Of a DNA stretch of 64,000 bases, positions 8,680 to 21,060 are shown one piece after another; the stretch's first letter is position 1, and each line of letters opens with the position of its first letter. This stretch comes from Minicystis rosea (lineage in GTDB: Bacteria; Myxococcota_A; Polyangia; Polyangiales; Polyangiaceae). The stretch covers positions 1,640,501 to 1,704,500 of the forward strand of contig CP016211.1 of the NCBI GenBank assembly GCA_001931535.1, read 5' to 3'. A program made the position numbers and the translations under genes. The notes beneath the pieces are model-generated. The model saw nothing but the letters and a program-made list of their open reading frames with translations. It did no database searches and was not told the DNA's origin.

Positions 8680-10370
8680 ATGAATGGGTCGCGCGTCACC
8701 GCCGCCGACTGGCGGGCTCAGGTCGACAAGGAGCTCGCCGGGCGAGCGTTCGAGGCTGCGCTCGTTCACGAGGCGCTCGCGGGCGTGCGCATCGAGCCTC
8801 TCTACACGGAGACACCGCCGGCGAGCCGGCTCTTCCGTGAGCTGGACGTCGAGCCGTTCCGGCTCTGCATGCGCCACGAACACACGGCCAGCGCCGACGA
8901 GGTGACGGCGGACGTCTCCGGCGGCGCCGATGCGCTGTGGCTCGGGCTCGATGCCATGGCCGGCGTCGTCTCGTCGGACACGCGCGCGCGCCTCTTCTTC
9001 GTCTTCGACGTCGAGGACGTGCCTCCGGAGAAGATCGTCGCGCGCCTCTCCGACGTGGCTGCGGAGGTCGGATCGCGGTTCGCTTTGGGCCTCGATCCGA
9101 TCGCGCAGCGTGCGCGCGGCGGCGCACCGTTCACGAGCCTGAGCGAGGACCTCGCGTCTCTCGGACGGATTGCACGCGCCGTCGAGGCGTCGTCGCCGAG
9201 CGCGACCACCGCGATGGTCTCCACGCTCCCGTATCACGACGCGGGCGCAGATGCGGCCGATGAGGTCGCGATCGCGCTCTCCACCGTCGTGCGCTACCTG
9301 GACGCGCTCCTCGACGCCGGCCTTTCGCCGACGGACGCGGCGCAGCGCATCGCGGTGCAGATCGCCGTCGGTCGAGACACGTTCGTCGAGCTCTGCAAGC
9401 TCCGCGCGCTCCGCACCTGTCTTCGCAAGCTCCTCGCCGCGGCCGGCGCGGGCGCGACGCGGACGCTCGTGCACGCCGTCTGCTCGTCGCGCACGCTCAC
9501 CGTGCGCGATCCCTGGGTGAACATGTTGCGGTGCACCACCCAGATGTTCTCGGCCATCCTCGGCGGCGCCGATCTGGTGACGCCCAGCGCCTTCGATCAA
9601 GCCTTCGGCGCGTCCTCTCCGCTCGGCCGCCGCGTGGCGCGCAACACCGGGCTCGTGCTTCGTGAGGAGAGCTTCCTCGGCAAGGTGACGGATCCCGTGG
9701 GCGGTTCCTACTACTTCGAGACGCTCACCGACACGCTCGCCCGCGAAGCGTGGCGGCGCTTCCAAGCGATCGAACGCGACGGAGGCATCGTCGCCGCGCT
9801 GGAGAGCGGCCGCATCGCGGCCACGATCGAAGCGACCTATCGCGAGCAGCTCTCGCGCATCGCCAAGCGCAAGGTGCCCATCCTCGGCGTGTCGGAGTTC
9901 GCCAACCTCGATGAATCCCTCCCGCGCCGCGCGCCGAGCGAAGACGCATCGCGCCCCGTCGCCGCGCTCGCGGAGCATCGCGACGCTGCTGCATTCGAGG
10001 CGCTGCGCGCACGTGCCGAGAGCGCGGCGAGCCCGCCCGAGGCGCTCCTCTCGACGCTCGGGCCCTTCGCCGAATCGCGCGCCCGTGTCGGGTTCGCGGC
10101 CGGCTTCTTCACGGCCGGCGGCATCCGTGCCCGCGAGAGCGCTGCCCCGGAGAAGGCCGCGATCGCCTGCATCTGCGGCAGCGACGAGCGCTATGCCACC
10201 GAGGCGGCGGAGCGCGCTCGGGCGCTCAAGGCTGCTGGCTGCACGCGGGTGCTGCTCGCTGGACGACCCGGACGCCTCGAAGCCTCGCTGCGAGAGGCCG
10301 GCGTCGATGGATTCATCTTCGTCGGCTGTGACGTCGTCGCCACCCTCGGCGAGCTCCTCGAGGTCGTGTC

Positions 10371-10374
<4 letters not shown>
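8680..10374 (+). CDS. mutA: Methylmalonyl-CoA mutase small (beta) subunit
   Basis: 564 residues from ATG 8680, which has GAGAGGA nine bases upstream; the ATG at 8671 is too close to that site. The protein is a mutase-fold barrel ([23 protein letters not shown], then [17 protein letters not shown]) with a C-terminal Rossmann-like domain that lacks the DxHxxG cobalamin motif ([14 protein letters not shown] instead). This is the usual state of the non-catalytic subunit in alpha-beta methylmalonyl-CoA mutases. It pairs with mutB, whose ATG overlaps the mutA stop (ATGA), so the two are made in balance. Methylmalonyl-CoA mutase links propionyl-CoA, branched-chain amino acids and odd-chain fats to succinyl-CoA. 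Confidence 0.93.
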
Positions 10375-12513
<2,139 letters not shown>

Positions 12514-12517
<4 letters not shown>

Positions 12518-13512
12518 CGTCGAAGCGCCGGCGCCTCTCGCTCGACGCGTACGAGCGTGGCGTCCGCGAGCGGGATCGCGCCGTCCTCGCGCAGGCGATT
12601 ACGCTCGTCGAGAGCCGCGACGAATCCGACGGCGCGCTGGCGCAGGCGCTCCTCACGCGCCTGATGCCCGCGACCGGCAACGCGCGCCGCGTCGGCATCA
12701 CCGGCGTCCCCGGCGTGGGCAAGAGCACGTTCGTCGACGAGCTCGGCATGCGCCTGCTCGCGCGCGGCAAGACCGTCGCGGTCCTCGCCATCGATCCGTC
12801 GAGCTCCGTCTCCGGCGGCTCGATCCTCGGCGACAAGACGCGCATGGCGCGCCTGTCCCTCGAACGAGGCGCGTTCATCAGGCCATCGCCCAGCGGCCTG
12901 ACACCGGGAGGCGTCGCGCGACGCACGCGCGAGACCATGTTGCTCTGCGAGGCCGCGGGCTTCGACGTGGTCCTCGTCGAGACGGTGGGCGTCGGTCAGG
13001 GCGAAACCGCGGTCAGTCAGATGGTCGACTTCTTCCTCGTCCTCGCGTTGCCGGGCGCAGGGGACGAGCTTCAGGGGATCAAGAAGGGCATCCTCGAGCT
13101 CGCCGACGCCATCGCGGTCAACAAGAGCGACGGCGACGGCGCGACACGCGCCCGGGCCACGCTCGGCGATCTTCGAGCCGCGCTGCGCTACCTCCCACAC
13201 CGGCGCGCGAGCTGGAAGGTTCGCACGCTGGCCACCTCGGGCCTCACGGGAGAGGGCCTCGACACGCTCTGGGATGTGATCGAAGAGCACCGCCGCATCC
13301 TCGACGCGTCGGGCGAGCTCGCCGCCCTGCGCGCCGAGCAACAGCGCGCCTGGATGTGGTCCTTGATCACCGAGCGGCTCGAGCGGACCTTCCGCACGCA
13401 CCCCGATGTCGCCCGTCTGCTCCCATCGATCGAAAACGACGTTCGCAGCGGCCGCATGACGCCGCCGAACGCAGCCGACGCGCTCTTCACGGCCTTCGAT
13501 CCCAACAAGTGA
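12514..13512 (+). CDS. meaB: MeaB/ArgK G-protein chaperone of methylmalonyl-CoA mutase
   Basis: 332 residues from GTG 12514, overlapping the corrected mutB stop (GTGA). G-domain motifs: P-loop [12 protein letters not shown], the MeaB signature [28 protein letters not shown] as the G3 region, and NKSD for guanine recognition. MeaB loads and protects AdoCbl on methylmalonyl-CoA mutase and ejects damaged cofactor. Position at the end of the mutA-mutB unit is typical. The operon therefore encodes two AdoCbl mutases and two related G-protein chaperones, one free (this gene) and one fused inside IcmF. Confidence 0.95.
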
Positions 13513-13584
13513 GTGGCGGAGACAGCACGCGTCCATAGCGACTCTTGCCCGTCATCTGCCCATCCGTGATCGAAGCCGAAATCC

Positions 13585-13973
13585 AGGACGACCCGGGTGG
13601 CTTCTCGAGCGGCAACAAGGGCGGATGGAGACGTCGAGGCTGCGAAGCTCGTGGGAAGCGACGGTGAGAAACTCGCTCCGTGCCCGCACGGCTTCCTGGG
13701 AAGCGCGGTAGAGCCGAGCGTTGTCGATGGCGATCGCCGCGCGGCGGGCCACCTCGGCCAGCTCCTCGACGCCGCGCTCCGCGGCGCGGTGAGGCGCGGT
13801 GAGGCGCGCGATGCGCTCGTACTGGTGCTTGAAGCGCGCGACCTCGGCGCCCGCCGACGCCTCCGCGCGCAGGATCTTCAGCAAGACCGGGACGACATCG
13901 CCTTCGCGGCAGGCGCGACACGGGCGTTTTCCGCGATCCTCTTGCGGATCGCGTAGCCTCTCACGACGTTCAT
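13585..13973 (-). pseudogene. Collapsed remnant of a paralogue of the adjacent giant hybrid kinase
   Basis: Starting at ATG 13973, the first codons (VRGYAIRKRIAENARV) match the start of kinase domains of this family. A frameshift leads into ACREGDVVPVLLKILRAE and RFKHQYERIARL, nearly identical to residues 24-62 of the 1979-residue protein next door. After VEELAE the match jumps to the far end of such proteins: AIAIDNARLYRASQ (end of a GAF domain) and FLTVASHELRS (histidine-kinase H-box), then becomes unreadable. An internal deletion of some 1,600 codons plus at least one frameshift has thus fused the two ends. It lies downstream of the intact copy on the same strand, which fits tandem duplication followed by decay. 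Confidence 0.8.
13801..13917 (-). repeat. 117-bp direct repeat shared with 19842-19958
   Basis: This segment of the kinase remnant is nearly identical at DNA level to 19842-19958 in the start of the intact giant kinase gene, with an offset of 6041 bp. Only a small block in the middle (ccgccgacg versus gattcgctc) and a few single bases differ. Such high nucleotide identity suggests recent duplication or gene conversion. The pair could recombine and delete the intervening gene. Confidence 0.85.
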
Positions 13974-14084
13974 CGGAACCCTTGCTCGCTCGCCCGCGAA
14001 GGGGCCAGCGAAGCACTCCTTAGCCCAGCGTGAGCGCGCCGCCTGGTGCGCCGTGTGGGGGCGGGCGGCTTCCGGTTGCCCCGG

Positions 14085-17000
14085 CTATGCAGCCTGGCCC
14101 CTCGCGCTCTCGGTCGAGAGGGGCAGCTCCACGCAGAAGGTCGAGCCCTGGCCGACCTCGCTCGATAGACGGATCCGCCCGCCGTGGGCCTCGACGATGA
14201 TGCGCGTGATATAGAGGCCGAGCCCGAGTCCGCCGTAGTGCCGCCACGAGACGCCGCGGCGAAATCGCTCGAAGAGTTGCGCCTGCACCTCGGTTGGGAT
14301 CCCGATCCCATGGTCCGTCACCGAGAGCCGCACGACCGGCCCCTCCGTCGTGACGGTGACCTCGATCGGCGCGCGTTCCCCGAACTTGATGGCATTGGTG
14401 AGGAGGTTGGTGACGACCTGCTCGAGGCGGTGCGGGTCCCACCGGCCGACGACTGGCCCCTCCGCGCGCACGGCGAGCACGCTGCCCGATCGCGCGATCT
14501 GATCCCCGAGGAGGGTGACGCTCTCGACGACCAGCTCGCGCAGATCGACGGATGACCTGTTCAACTCCAGCCTTCCCGCCTGGATGCGGGAGACGTCGAG
14601 GAGCATGTCGACGAGGCCGTCGAGGCGCTTGAGCTGGCGGCCGGAGAGGGCGACCGCGGATCGCACGCGCTCGACGTCCATGCCCCGCGCGAGCCTTTGC
14701 TCCAGCGATTGAAGGGCGAGCTGCAGGCTGGTGAGGGGGGTGCGCAGCTCGTGCGAGGCGATGGTCAGGAACTCGTCCCGGTGGCGGACGGCCTCCTCGG
14801 CGGCCGCGCGCGCGAGCCGCTCGTCGAGGAGGAGCCGATCGCGTTGCTGCTCGGCGCGTATGCGCGCGGTGACGTTGCGGAAGCTCCAGACCCGCCCGAC
14901 CACGCGCCCGCCGAGGCGCTGGGGCTGCGAATAACGCTCGAAGATGCGCCCGTCCGCGAACGGGAGGACATCGAAGCTGCTCTCCTCGGGCGAGGCATAG
15001 ACGTCGCGGACCCTTTGCAGGAATGCCTCGGGCTCGAGGAGCTGGCTGCAGACGAACGACCAGAACGCGTCGTCCGTCCCGGTGGCGAGGACGTCGTCGG
15101 GGATGCGCCACATCTCCGCGAACCTGCGATTCTGACGCACGGCGCGCTGCGCGCCGTCGACGACCAGGATGCCGTCGGTCGTCGATTCGAGCGTGGCTTC
15201 GAGGAGCGAATGGGAATGGCGCAGCACCTCCTCGGCCTGCTTGCGGGCGGTGATCTCGGTCGAGATACCGAGGATGCCACCCGGTTTTCCGGCGGGGTCG
15301 CGGAGCGGGAACTTGAGGGAAATGTACGTGCGTACTCCGTCGCCCTGCGGGACAACCTCCTCGAGCTCCATGAGCCGATCCTGCTGCATGACGAGTTGAT
15401 CGTTGGCGCGATAAGAATCGGCCTGCGCTTGCGGGAAGACCTCGTGGTCGGTCTTGCCGATGGTCCCCTTTCGGCTGCGCTGAAAAAGCTCCTCGAACGC
15501 GCGGTTGACGAGCTTGTAGCGACCCTGGATGTCCTTGGCGAAGATGACGGCGCTCGTGTTGTCGACGATGGATTGGAGGAGCGCCTGGTTCTCTTGCAGG
15601 AACGCCTCCGCGCGCCTTCGCTCGGCGTTCTCCTGCTGCAGGTCGGCGTAGAGGCGCGCGTTCTCGATGGAGATAGCCGCCTGGGCCGAGAGCAGGCGGA
15701 TGAGCTCGACACGGTCGGGGGTGAAGGCGGAGCGGGTGAGGTCGTTCTCCAGATAGATGACGCCGGCCAGGTGGCCCTTGTAGCTGATGGGCGCGGCGAG
15801 CGAGGAGCACGGCGCGGCATCGGCAAAGCAGGGATCGCGCCCGAACGGCCCGTCCGTCGTGCGATCGTCGAGCAGGACGGTCTCGCGCGTCCGCGCCACG
15901 TACGTGATGACGCTGCTCGGCAGGTCGGCGCGGCCCTCGAGGGGCGCGGCGCCGAGCATGTGGACGGCCGCCTCGCCAATGCGGTGCTCGGCCTCGACGA
16001 CGAGCCGTCCCTCGCGCAGGAGCAGGAGAACGCCGCGCCGCGCGCCCGCGTTCTCGACCAGGATGCGCATGAGCGCGTCGAGCAGGCGGTCGAGGACGAT
16101 CTCGCCCGAGATGGCCTGGGAGGCCTTGAGCACCGAGCCGATGTCGAGCGCGGCGCCGGTGGGCGCAGCGGCCCCGAGGCCCTTCGCGCCGCGGAGGATC
16201 TCGCTCGGAACGAGATCGGGGTACGCGCGCTCGAGGCGCCGCATGGCCTCCGTCGCGCCCCATCGGCCGTAAGCCCTGTGCGCCTCGGTGAGGTAGGCGC
16301 GTGCGACGGTGGTCTTGCCGAGGGCGCGAAAAGAGAGGCCGGCGAGCTCGTTGGCGAGCGCCTCGTCGTGGAGGAAGTGTCCGCGCCGGGCGAGGGCGAT
16401 GGCCTCGTCGTAGTGATGCCACGCGGCGAGCGTGTCGCCGCGGACGCGCTCGAGCTCGGCGCGGAGCAGGGCGCTGCGGTGCGAAAGGTTCTCCGGGCAG
16501 AGCTCCGCCCAGCGCGAGAGCCTTTCCGCGAAGATCTCCGCTCGGGCGAGGAAGACCGCGCGCTCGTCCGGCGAGACCGCGTCCGCCGCCTGCGTGAGCG
16601 CGACGCCGGCATAGCCATGGTACGCGGGGTTGCCGTGCCAGCTCGTGACGACCGGACTCTCCATGTTCAGCGAGAGCGCGGTGCGCGCCGCATCCTCGAA
16701 CGCGCCCTGGAAGACGTAGAGGACGACGACGTAGAAGCTGGCGAAGAAGAGCGTGCCCTGGCTGTCGATCCGGCGAGCCTCCTCGATCACCTCATCGATA
16801 TCGACCCACGCGCCCTCGATCTCGGCCGGGCGCGCGCTCTCGACCGAGAGCTGATGCGCGATCTGTCCGACCGCGGCGATCATCCAGGTGATGGCGTTGA
16901 ACCTGTCGAGCTTCCGTATCGGCTGGTAGCTCTGCGCCTCGGCGAGGAGGTCGGAGAGCGGCAGGCCGCGGAGGAGGCTGTTCGTGACGCTGTTCGACGC

Positions 17001-20000
17001 ATTGTAGAACGCCCAGATGTACTGGCCCGTCTCGAGCCCGGCGTGCATCCCGGCGAGCAACGAGTCCTTGCAGGCGAGGTAGCCCTCTCTCCAGTGCTGC
17101 ACGAAAGCGCCCCACATGTCGCGGAGCATTGCTTCGGACTTCTTGTCCGGGGAGCGCTCCCAGAGGTCGATGGCGGCACGGCCGAAGCGATAACCGAGCG
17201 CGATGTCGCCACGGCCGCAGAGGACCGCCCCGAAGTTGATGCAGCCAAAGATCGCGTGCTTCGACAGCCCGTGGCGGAACGCGTTTTCGAGGACCTTCGC
17301 GACGACGATGCCGAGGTTGTTGGGGCTCAAGAACCAGCAGGGAGAGTAGAGTTCCTCGAGCACCTCCTGCATGGCGCGGATCTCCGGGGCCGCGAGCGGC
17401 GGCAGGTCTGGCAGCGCTTCGAGCGTCTTTTCCCGGACGACATCCAGCGTTGCACGGATCTGGGCGTCGACCATGGTCTCGTCGGGGAACGCGGGCAGGT
17501 CGAGCCCGAACGGGCGCAGGGCTGCGAGGGCCTCCTCGAGCGCGGCGGACAGGTCGTGCTTGAGCACCTGCACGCTCATCTTGATCCGCAGCACCTCGGT
17601 GCGATCGAGCCGGCTCGTGGCCCGCGTGAGGCAATCGGAGAGGAGCGCGAGCGCCTCGTCATGCTGGTCGCAGAGCGAGAGCATGAGGCCGGTCTTCATC
17701 GCGTACCTGAGGCGGAGTGGGTACTGCGACGTCCAGGCGTCCTCCGGGAGGCGCAGGATGCCGAGCTGCAGGTAACGCAGGGCGGCGCCGAAGGCGGCCG
17801 CGTCCTCGGCGCGGCAGGCGGCGTCGAGGTTCATACGCGCGAGGCGCAGGCACTCCGTGGGGGCCGACACGAGGTCGCCCGCGCTGTTGAGCTGGCCGAC
17901 GACGTCGAAGAGGCTCTGGCTCTCCGAGAGATCCACCTTGCCCGCGAGCAGCCGGCCGATCCGGAGGTGGCAGGCGGGTCGGTCGGCCGCCGGGATCATC
18001 GCGTAGGCGCCCTCCTGGACCTTGTCGTGGGCGAAGCGGTATCCCTCGCGCCCGGGTATCACGAGCCCCTCGCGTATGGTTGGATCGAGGCGGCCATACG
18101 CTTCTTCCAGCGAGCACTCGCTCACCGTGGCGAGCACGTCGAGGTCGAACCGGTTGCCGATCGCCGCGGCGAGCTCGAGCGCTTCTACGGTCGAAGGCGG
18201 CAGGCGCGCGATGGTGCGCACCATGAGGTCGACGACGTTGTCCGTGTACGCGAGCGCGTCGATCCGGGCGAGGTCCCAGCGCCAGCCGGAGCCGGCAGCA
18301 TGCGTGAGGGCGCCGTGGTCATGCAGCGAGCGGACGAACTCCTTGACGAAGAACGGGTTGCCGCCCGTCTTTCTCTGCACCACGTCGGCGAGCGGCCCGC
18401 AGTCGTCATTCTCGAGGCAGTCCGAGAGCATCTCGAGCAGGTGTGGGCGCTCTAGCGGGGCGAGAACGATGTCGCGCGCGACGAGCCCGGCGCGCCCGAG
18501 CTCCTCGATGGCCAGGGTGAACGGGTGCGCGGGCGAAACCTCGTTGTCGCGGTAGGCGCCGCAGAAGAAGAGCGCCTCGAGCGAGTCGTCGGCGAGGAGC
18601 GCGCGGAGCAGCCCGAGGCTCGCGGGATCGATCCACTGCAGATCGTCGAGGAACAAGACGAGCGGGTGCGCGTGCCGCGCGAACACGGAGACGAACTGCA
18701 AGAAGCAACGGCGCAGGCGGTTCTGGGCCTCGAGCGGATCGAGCGCCGGGACGGGCGGCTGCGGGCCGAGCACATGGGAAAGCGAGGGGATGACGTCGCA
18801 GACGACCTGCCCGTTCGGCCCGAGCGCCTCGAGGATCGCGCTTCGCCAGCGGAGGATGCGCGCCTCGCTCTCGGTGAGCATCTGCCGTACGAGGCCGTCG
18901 AACGCCTGGATCACCGCGCTGGAGGGGGCCCCGCGGCTGTAGTGGTCGTACTTGCCGTTCGTGAAATAGCCTCTCTGCCGCGCGAGCGGTTTCAAGATCT
19001 CGTGAACGAGGGAGGACTTGCCGATGCCTGAGTAGCCGGAGACGAGGACGAGCTCGCGGCTGCCTTCGAGCGCGCGCTCGAATGCGGTGGTGAGCGCCTC
19101 GATGTCACGCGCGCGGCCGTAGAGCTTCTGGGGGATGCGGAAAAGGTCGCGGCGATCGCGCTGGCCCGCGATGAAGGGCGCGATCGTCCCTGCGGCGCGC
19201 GGGCCCTCGCGGCAGCGCTCGAGATCGGCGAGCAGGCCCTCGGCGCTCTGGTAGCGGTCCTCGGCGTTCTTCGCGAGCAGCTTGAGCACGACGGCGGAGA
19301 CGGCCTCGGGGATCGTCGGATCGACGCGGGATGGCGGCGCGGGCGCGAGGGCGAGGTGCGCATGGATGAGCTCCATCGGGTCCTGGGCCTCGAAGGGGCG
19401 CTGCCCCGTGAGCACCTGGTAAAGGATGACGCCGAGCGCGTAGAGGTCGGTCCGGTAGTCGACGCCGCGGTTCATGCGGCCCGTCTGCTCCGGTGAGACG
19501 TAGGGCAGCACCTCGGCGAGCACCGCCGGCGCATAAAGCCGCTCGTGCGCGCGGGTGATCTCGGCGTCGACGCCGAAGCTGGTGATCTTGACCGCGCCGC
19601 ACGCGCCGACGAGCACGTTGTGCGGGCGCAGAGCGCGGTGGATGAGCCCTGCCGCGTGGACCGCGGCGAGACCTTCGGCGAGCGAGGTCGCGAGATCGAG
19701 CGCCTCGCCGAGCGGCATTCTGCGTGACGGGCGCGCGGCGAGGAGCTGCGCGAGATCGCGGCCCGGGAAGTCCTCGAGGACGACGATCAAGGCGCCGGCG
19801 AGCTCCTCGACGCGGTGCACCGCGACGAGGTGAGGCGACGCGAGGCGCGCGATGCGCTCGTACTGGTGCTTGAAGCGCGCGACCTCGGCGCGATTCGCTC
19901 CCTCCGCGCGCAGGACCTTCAGCAAGACCGGGACGACATCGCCTTCGCGGCAGGCGCGTACTAGTTTGAAATGAGCAGTCTCCTCGAGCTTCTCGAGGAG

Positions 20001-20024
20001 CTCATACCCTGCCTCGACGATCAT
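14085..20024 (-). CDS. Hybrid Ser/Thr (pseudo)kinase - AAA ATPase - GAF/PAS - sensor histidine kinase
   Basis: 1979 residues. Order: protein-kinase fold (1-270); predicted-ATPase domain with Walker A GYSGIGKSS (~331) and Walker B VLFLDDLQW (~458); long TPR-like helical region (~620-1290); GAF (~1320-1470); two PAS domains (~1480-1595 and ~1607-1720); HisKA with H-box SHELRTPLTS (~1763); HATPase_c with NAIKF, DHGIGIP and GGLGLGL. The kinase domain keeps the ATP lysine (Lys36) but has HRALRPHN instead of HRDxKPxN (Asp to Ala131) and SFG instead of DFG (Ser149), so it is probably a pseudokinase used for binding. The histidine-kinase end looks intact. No response regulator is adjacent. The family is known as trifunctional kinase/ATPase/histidine kinase; its signals are unknown. 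Confidence 0.93.
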   Translation of the reverse strand: MIVEAGYELLEKLEETAHFKLVRACREGDVVPVLLKVLRAEGANRAEVARFKHQYERIARLASPHLVAVHRVEELAGALIVVLEDFPGRDLAQLLAARPSRRMPLGEALDLATSLAEGLAAVHAAGLIHRALRPHNVLVGACGAVKITSFGVDAEITRAHERLYAPAVLAEVLPYVSPEQTGRMNRGVDYRTDLYALGVILYQVLTGQRPFEAQDPMELIHAHLALAPAPPSRVDPTIPEAVSAVVLKLLAKNAEDRYQSAEGLLADLERCREGPRAAGTIAPFIAGQRDRRDLFRIPQKLYGRARDIEALTTAFERALEGSRELVLVSGYSGIGKSSLVHEILKPLARQRGYFTNGKYDHYSRGAPSSAVIQAFDGLVRQMLTESEARILRWRSAILEALGPNGQVVCDVIPSLSHVLGPQPPVPALDPLEAQNRLRRCFLQFVSVFARHAHPLVLFLDDLQWIDPASLGLLRALLADDSLEALFFCGAYRDNEVSPAHPFTLAIEELGRAGLVARDIVLAPLERPHLLEMLSDCLENDDCGPLADVVQRKTGGNPFFVKEFVRSLHDHGALTHAAGSGWRWDLARIDALAYTDNVVDLMVRTIARLPPSTVEALELAAAIGNRFDLDVLATVSECSLEEAYGRLDPTIREGLVIPGREGYRFAHDKVQEGAYAMIPAADRPACHLRIGRLLAGKVDLSESQSLFDVVGQLNSAGDLVSAPTECLRLARMNLDAACRAEDAAAFGAALRYLQLGILRLPEDAWTSQYPLRLRYAMKTGLMLSLCDQHDEALALLSDCLTRATSRLDRTEVLRIKMSVQVLKHDLSAALEEALAALRPFGLDLPAFPDETMVDAQIRATLDVVREKTLEALPDLPPLAAPEIRAMQEVLEELYSPCWFLSPNNLGIVVAKVLENAFRHGLSKHAIFGCINFGAVLCGRGDIALGYRFGRAAIDLWERSPDKKSEAMLRDMWGAFVQHWREGYLACKDSLLAGMHAGLETGQYIWAFYNASNSVTNSLLRGLPLSDLLAEAQSYQPIRKLDRFNAITWMIAAVGQIAHQLSVESARPAEIEGAWVDIDEVIEEARRIDSQGTLFFASFYVVVLYVFQGAFEDAARTALSLNMESPVVTSWHGNPAYHGYAGVALTQAADAVSPDERAVFLARAEIFAERLSRWAELCPENLSHRSALLRAELERVRGDTLAAWHHYDEAIALARRGHFLHDEALANELAGLSFRALGKTTVARAYLTEAHRAYGRWGATEAMRRLERAYPDLVPSEILRGAKGLGAAAPTGAALDIGSVLKASQAISGEIVLDRLLDALMRILVENAGARRGVLLLLREGRLVVEAEHRIGEAAVHMLGAAPLEGRADLPSSVITYVARTRETVLLDDRTTDGPFGRDPCFADAAPCSSLAAPISYKGHLAGVIYLENDLTRSAFTPDRVELIRLLSAQAAISIENARLYADLQQENAERRRAEAFLQENQALLQSIVDNTSAVIFAKDIQGRYKLVNRAFEELFQRSRKGTIGKTDHEVFPQAQADSYRANDQLVMQQDRLMELEEVVPQGDGVRTYISLKFPLRDPAGKPGGILGISTEITARKQAEEVLRHSHSLLEATLESTTDGILVVDGAQRAVRQNRRFAEMWRIPDDVLATGTDDAFWSFVCSQLLEPEAFLQRVRDVYASPEESSFDVLPFADGRIFERYSQPQRLGGRVVGRVWSFRNVTARIRAEQQRDRLLLDERLARAAAEEAVRHRDEFLTIASHELRTPLTSLQLALQSLEQRLARGMDVERVRSAVALSGRQLKRLDGLVDMLLDVSRIQAGRLELNRSSVDLRELVVESVTLLGDQIARSGSVLAVRAEGPVVGRWDPHRLEQVVTNLLTNAIKFGERAPIEVTVTTEGPVVRLSVTDHGIGIPTEVQAQLFERFRRGVSWRHYGGLGLGLYITRIIVEAHGGRIRLSSEVGQGSTFCVELPLSTESARGQAA

Positions 20025-20269
20025 CGACGACCTTGCTCGCTTGCTCGTGAGCGGCGGCGCACATGGCCAACTGTATGCCCGAGCGGGAGGGGCGCCACCG
20101 CAGTTGGACGGCGCCCCGAGGTTGACGGGCAGGCAGATGCCTGTCGGCGGACGAGGCGGGGAGTTGATCCTCGCCCGCTCGGGCGTCCCGGAACGGTGAG
20201 CTCACCTTGAAGCGGTCCTCGGTCAGCTCCGAGTCGAGGTAATCCTGATCGAGGAAGCCGATGCTCTTC

Positions 20270-20815
20270 TTCAGCTCCTTCTTGTCGGCCACCATCCATC
20301 CGACGACGTAGCGGCTGAAGACATCGAGAATGACGCACAGGGAGCAGTAGGTCCACGTCGCGGGGCCGCGCAGCTTGGTGATGTCCCACGACCACAACGC
20401 ATTGGAGCGCGCAGCGAGGAGCTCGGGCTTTTCGTACACCGGGCAGCGGCGTTGATCATGACGCTCGCGCACCTCGCGTTGCCCGTCGAGGACGCGGTAT
20501 ATCGTGCGCTCGGAGCAGAGATACTGGCCCTCGTCGAGGAGCGTGGCGATGACCTCGGCGGGCGCGCGGTCGACGAAGCGCGGCGCGTGCAGCACGTCGA
20601 GGACTTGTTGCCGCTCTCCGGAGGAGAGTGCACGCGGCACGCGGCGTGGCCGTCGTGGTCCGTGCATTGGCTGCGTCCAACGGTAGTAGCTGGCGCGCGA
20701 GAGATCGAGGGCGTGGCAAAGCGGTGCGATGCCGAGTCGAGGCGCGTGCTGGTCGACGAGCTGCCTCAACGTTTGCCTTTCGGGTCCTCGAGCGGCGTGC
20801 GTGTCGAAGAGCGCG
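20270..20815 (-). mobile_element. Truncated IS3-type transposase (OrfB) remnant
   Basis: The frame encodes the N-terminal part of an IS3-like transposase: LCHALDLSRASYYRW, the HTH_21 region (RAPAEVIATLLDEGQYLCSE), and the start of the integrase core with the first catalytic Asp in WSWDITKL and LDVFSRYVVGWMVAD. The second Asp and the Glu of the DDE triad are absent, because the sequence diverges after VADKKEL. No inverted repeats or OrfA could be identified. It abuts a methyltransferase fragment on the opposite strand, suggesting an old insertion that later lost part of itself. Not capable of transposition. Confidence 0.78.
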
Positions 20816-21060
20816 CTCGACCTTACCTGGATCGATGACGTAAATCCGGCGCGCGGCGTGTTCGTGACCGTGCAGGGGCTCCTCGTGTACTTCGAACAGG
20901 CGGACGCGCGGCGGCTGTTCACTGCAGTGGTCGATCGATTCCCCGGCGTCGAGCTGATGTTCGACATCATCCCGCCGTGGCTCTCGAAGAAGACACTCGA
21001 GGGCTTTCACAAGACGAAGCACTACCGCGCACCACCGATGCCGAGGGGCGTGCGGCGTGC
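20816..21060 (+). pseudogene. Fragment of a class I SAM-dependent (LCM-type) methyltransferase
   Basis: About 80 codons read TWIDDVNPARGVFVTVQGLL, VYFEQADARRLFTAVVDRF, PGVELMFDIIPPWLSK and KTLEGFHKTKHYRAPPMP. This is the middle of a leucine-carboxyl-methyltransferase-like O-methyltransferase, where D-P-A-x-G-V-x-V-x-x-G-L-L-x-Y is characteristic. The SAM-binding N-terminus is missing and the IS remnant begins where it should be; the C-terminus is also lost after PPMP. It is an interrupted, non-functional gene. The longer open frames on either strand across this region are chimeras of the two remnants. Confidence 0.7.
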
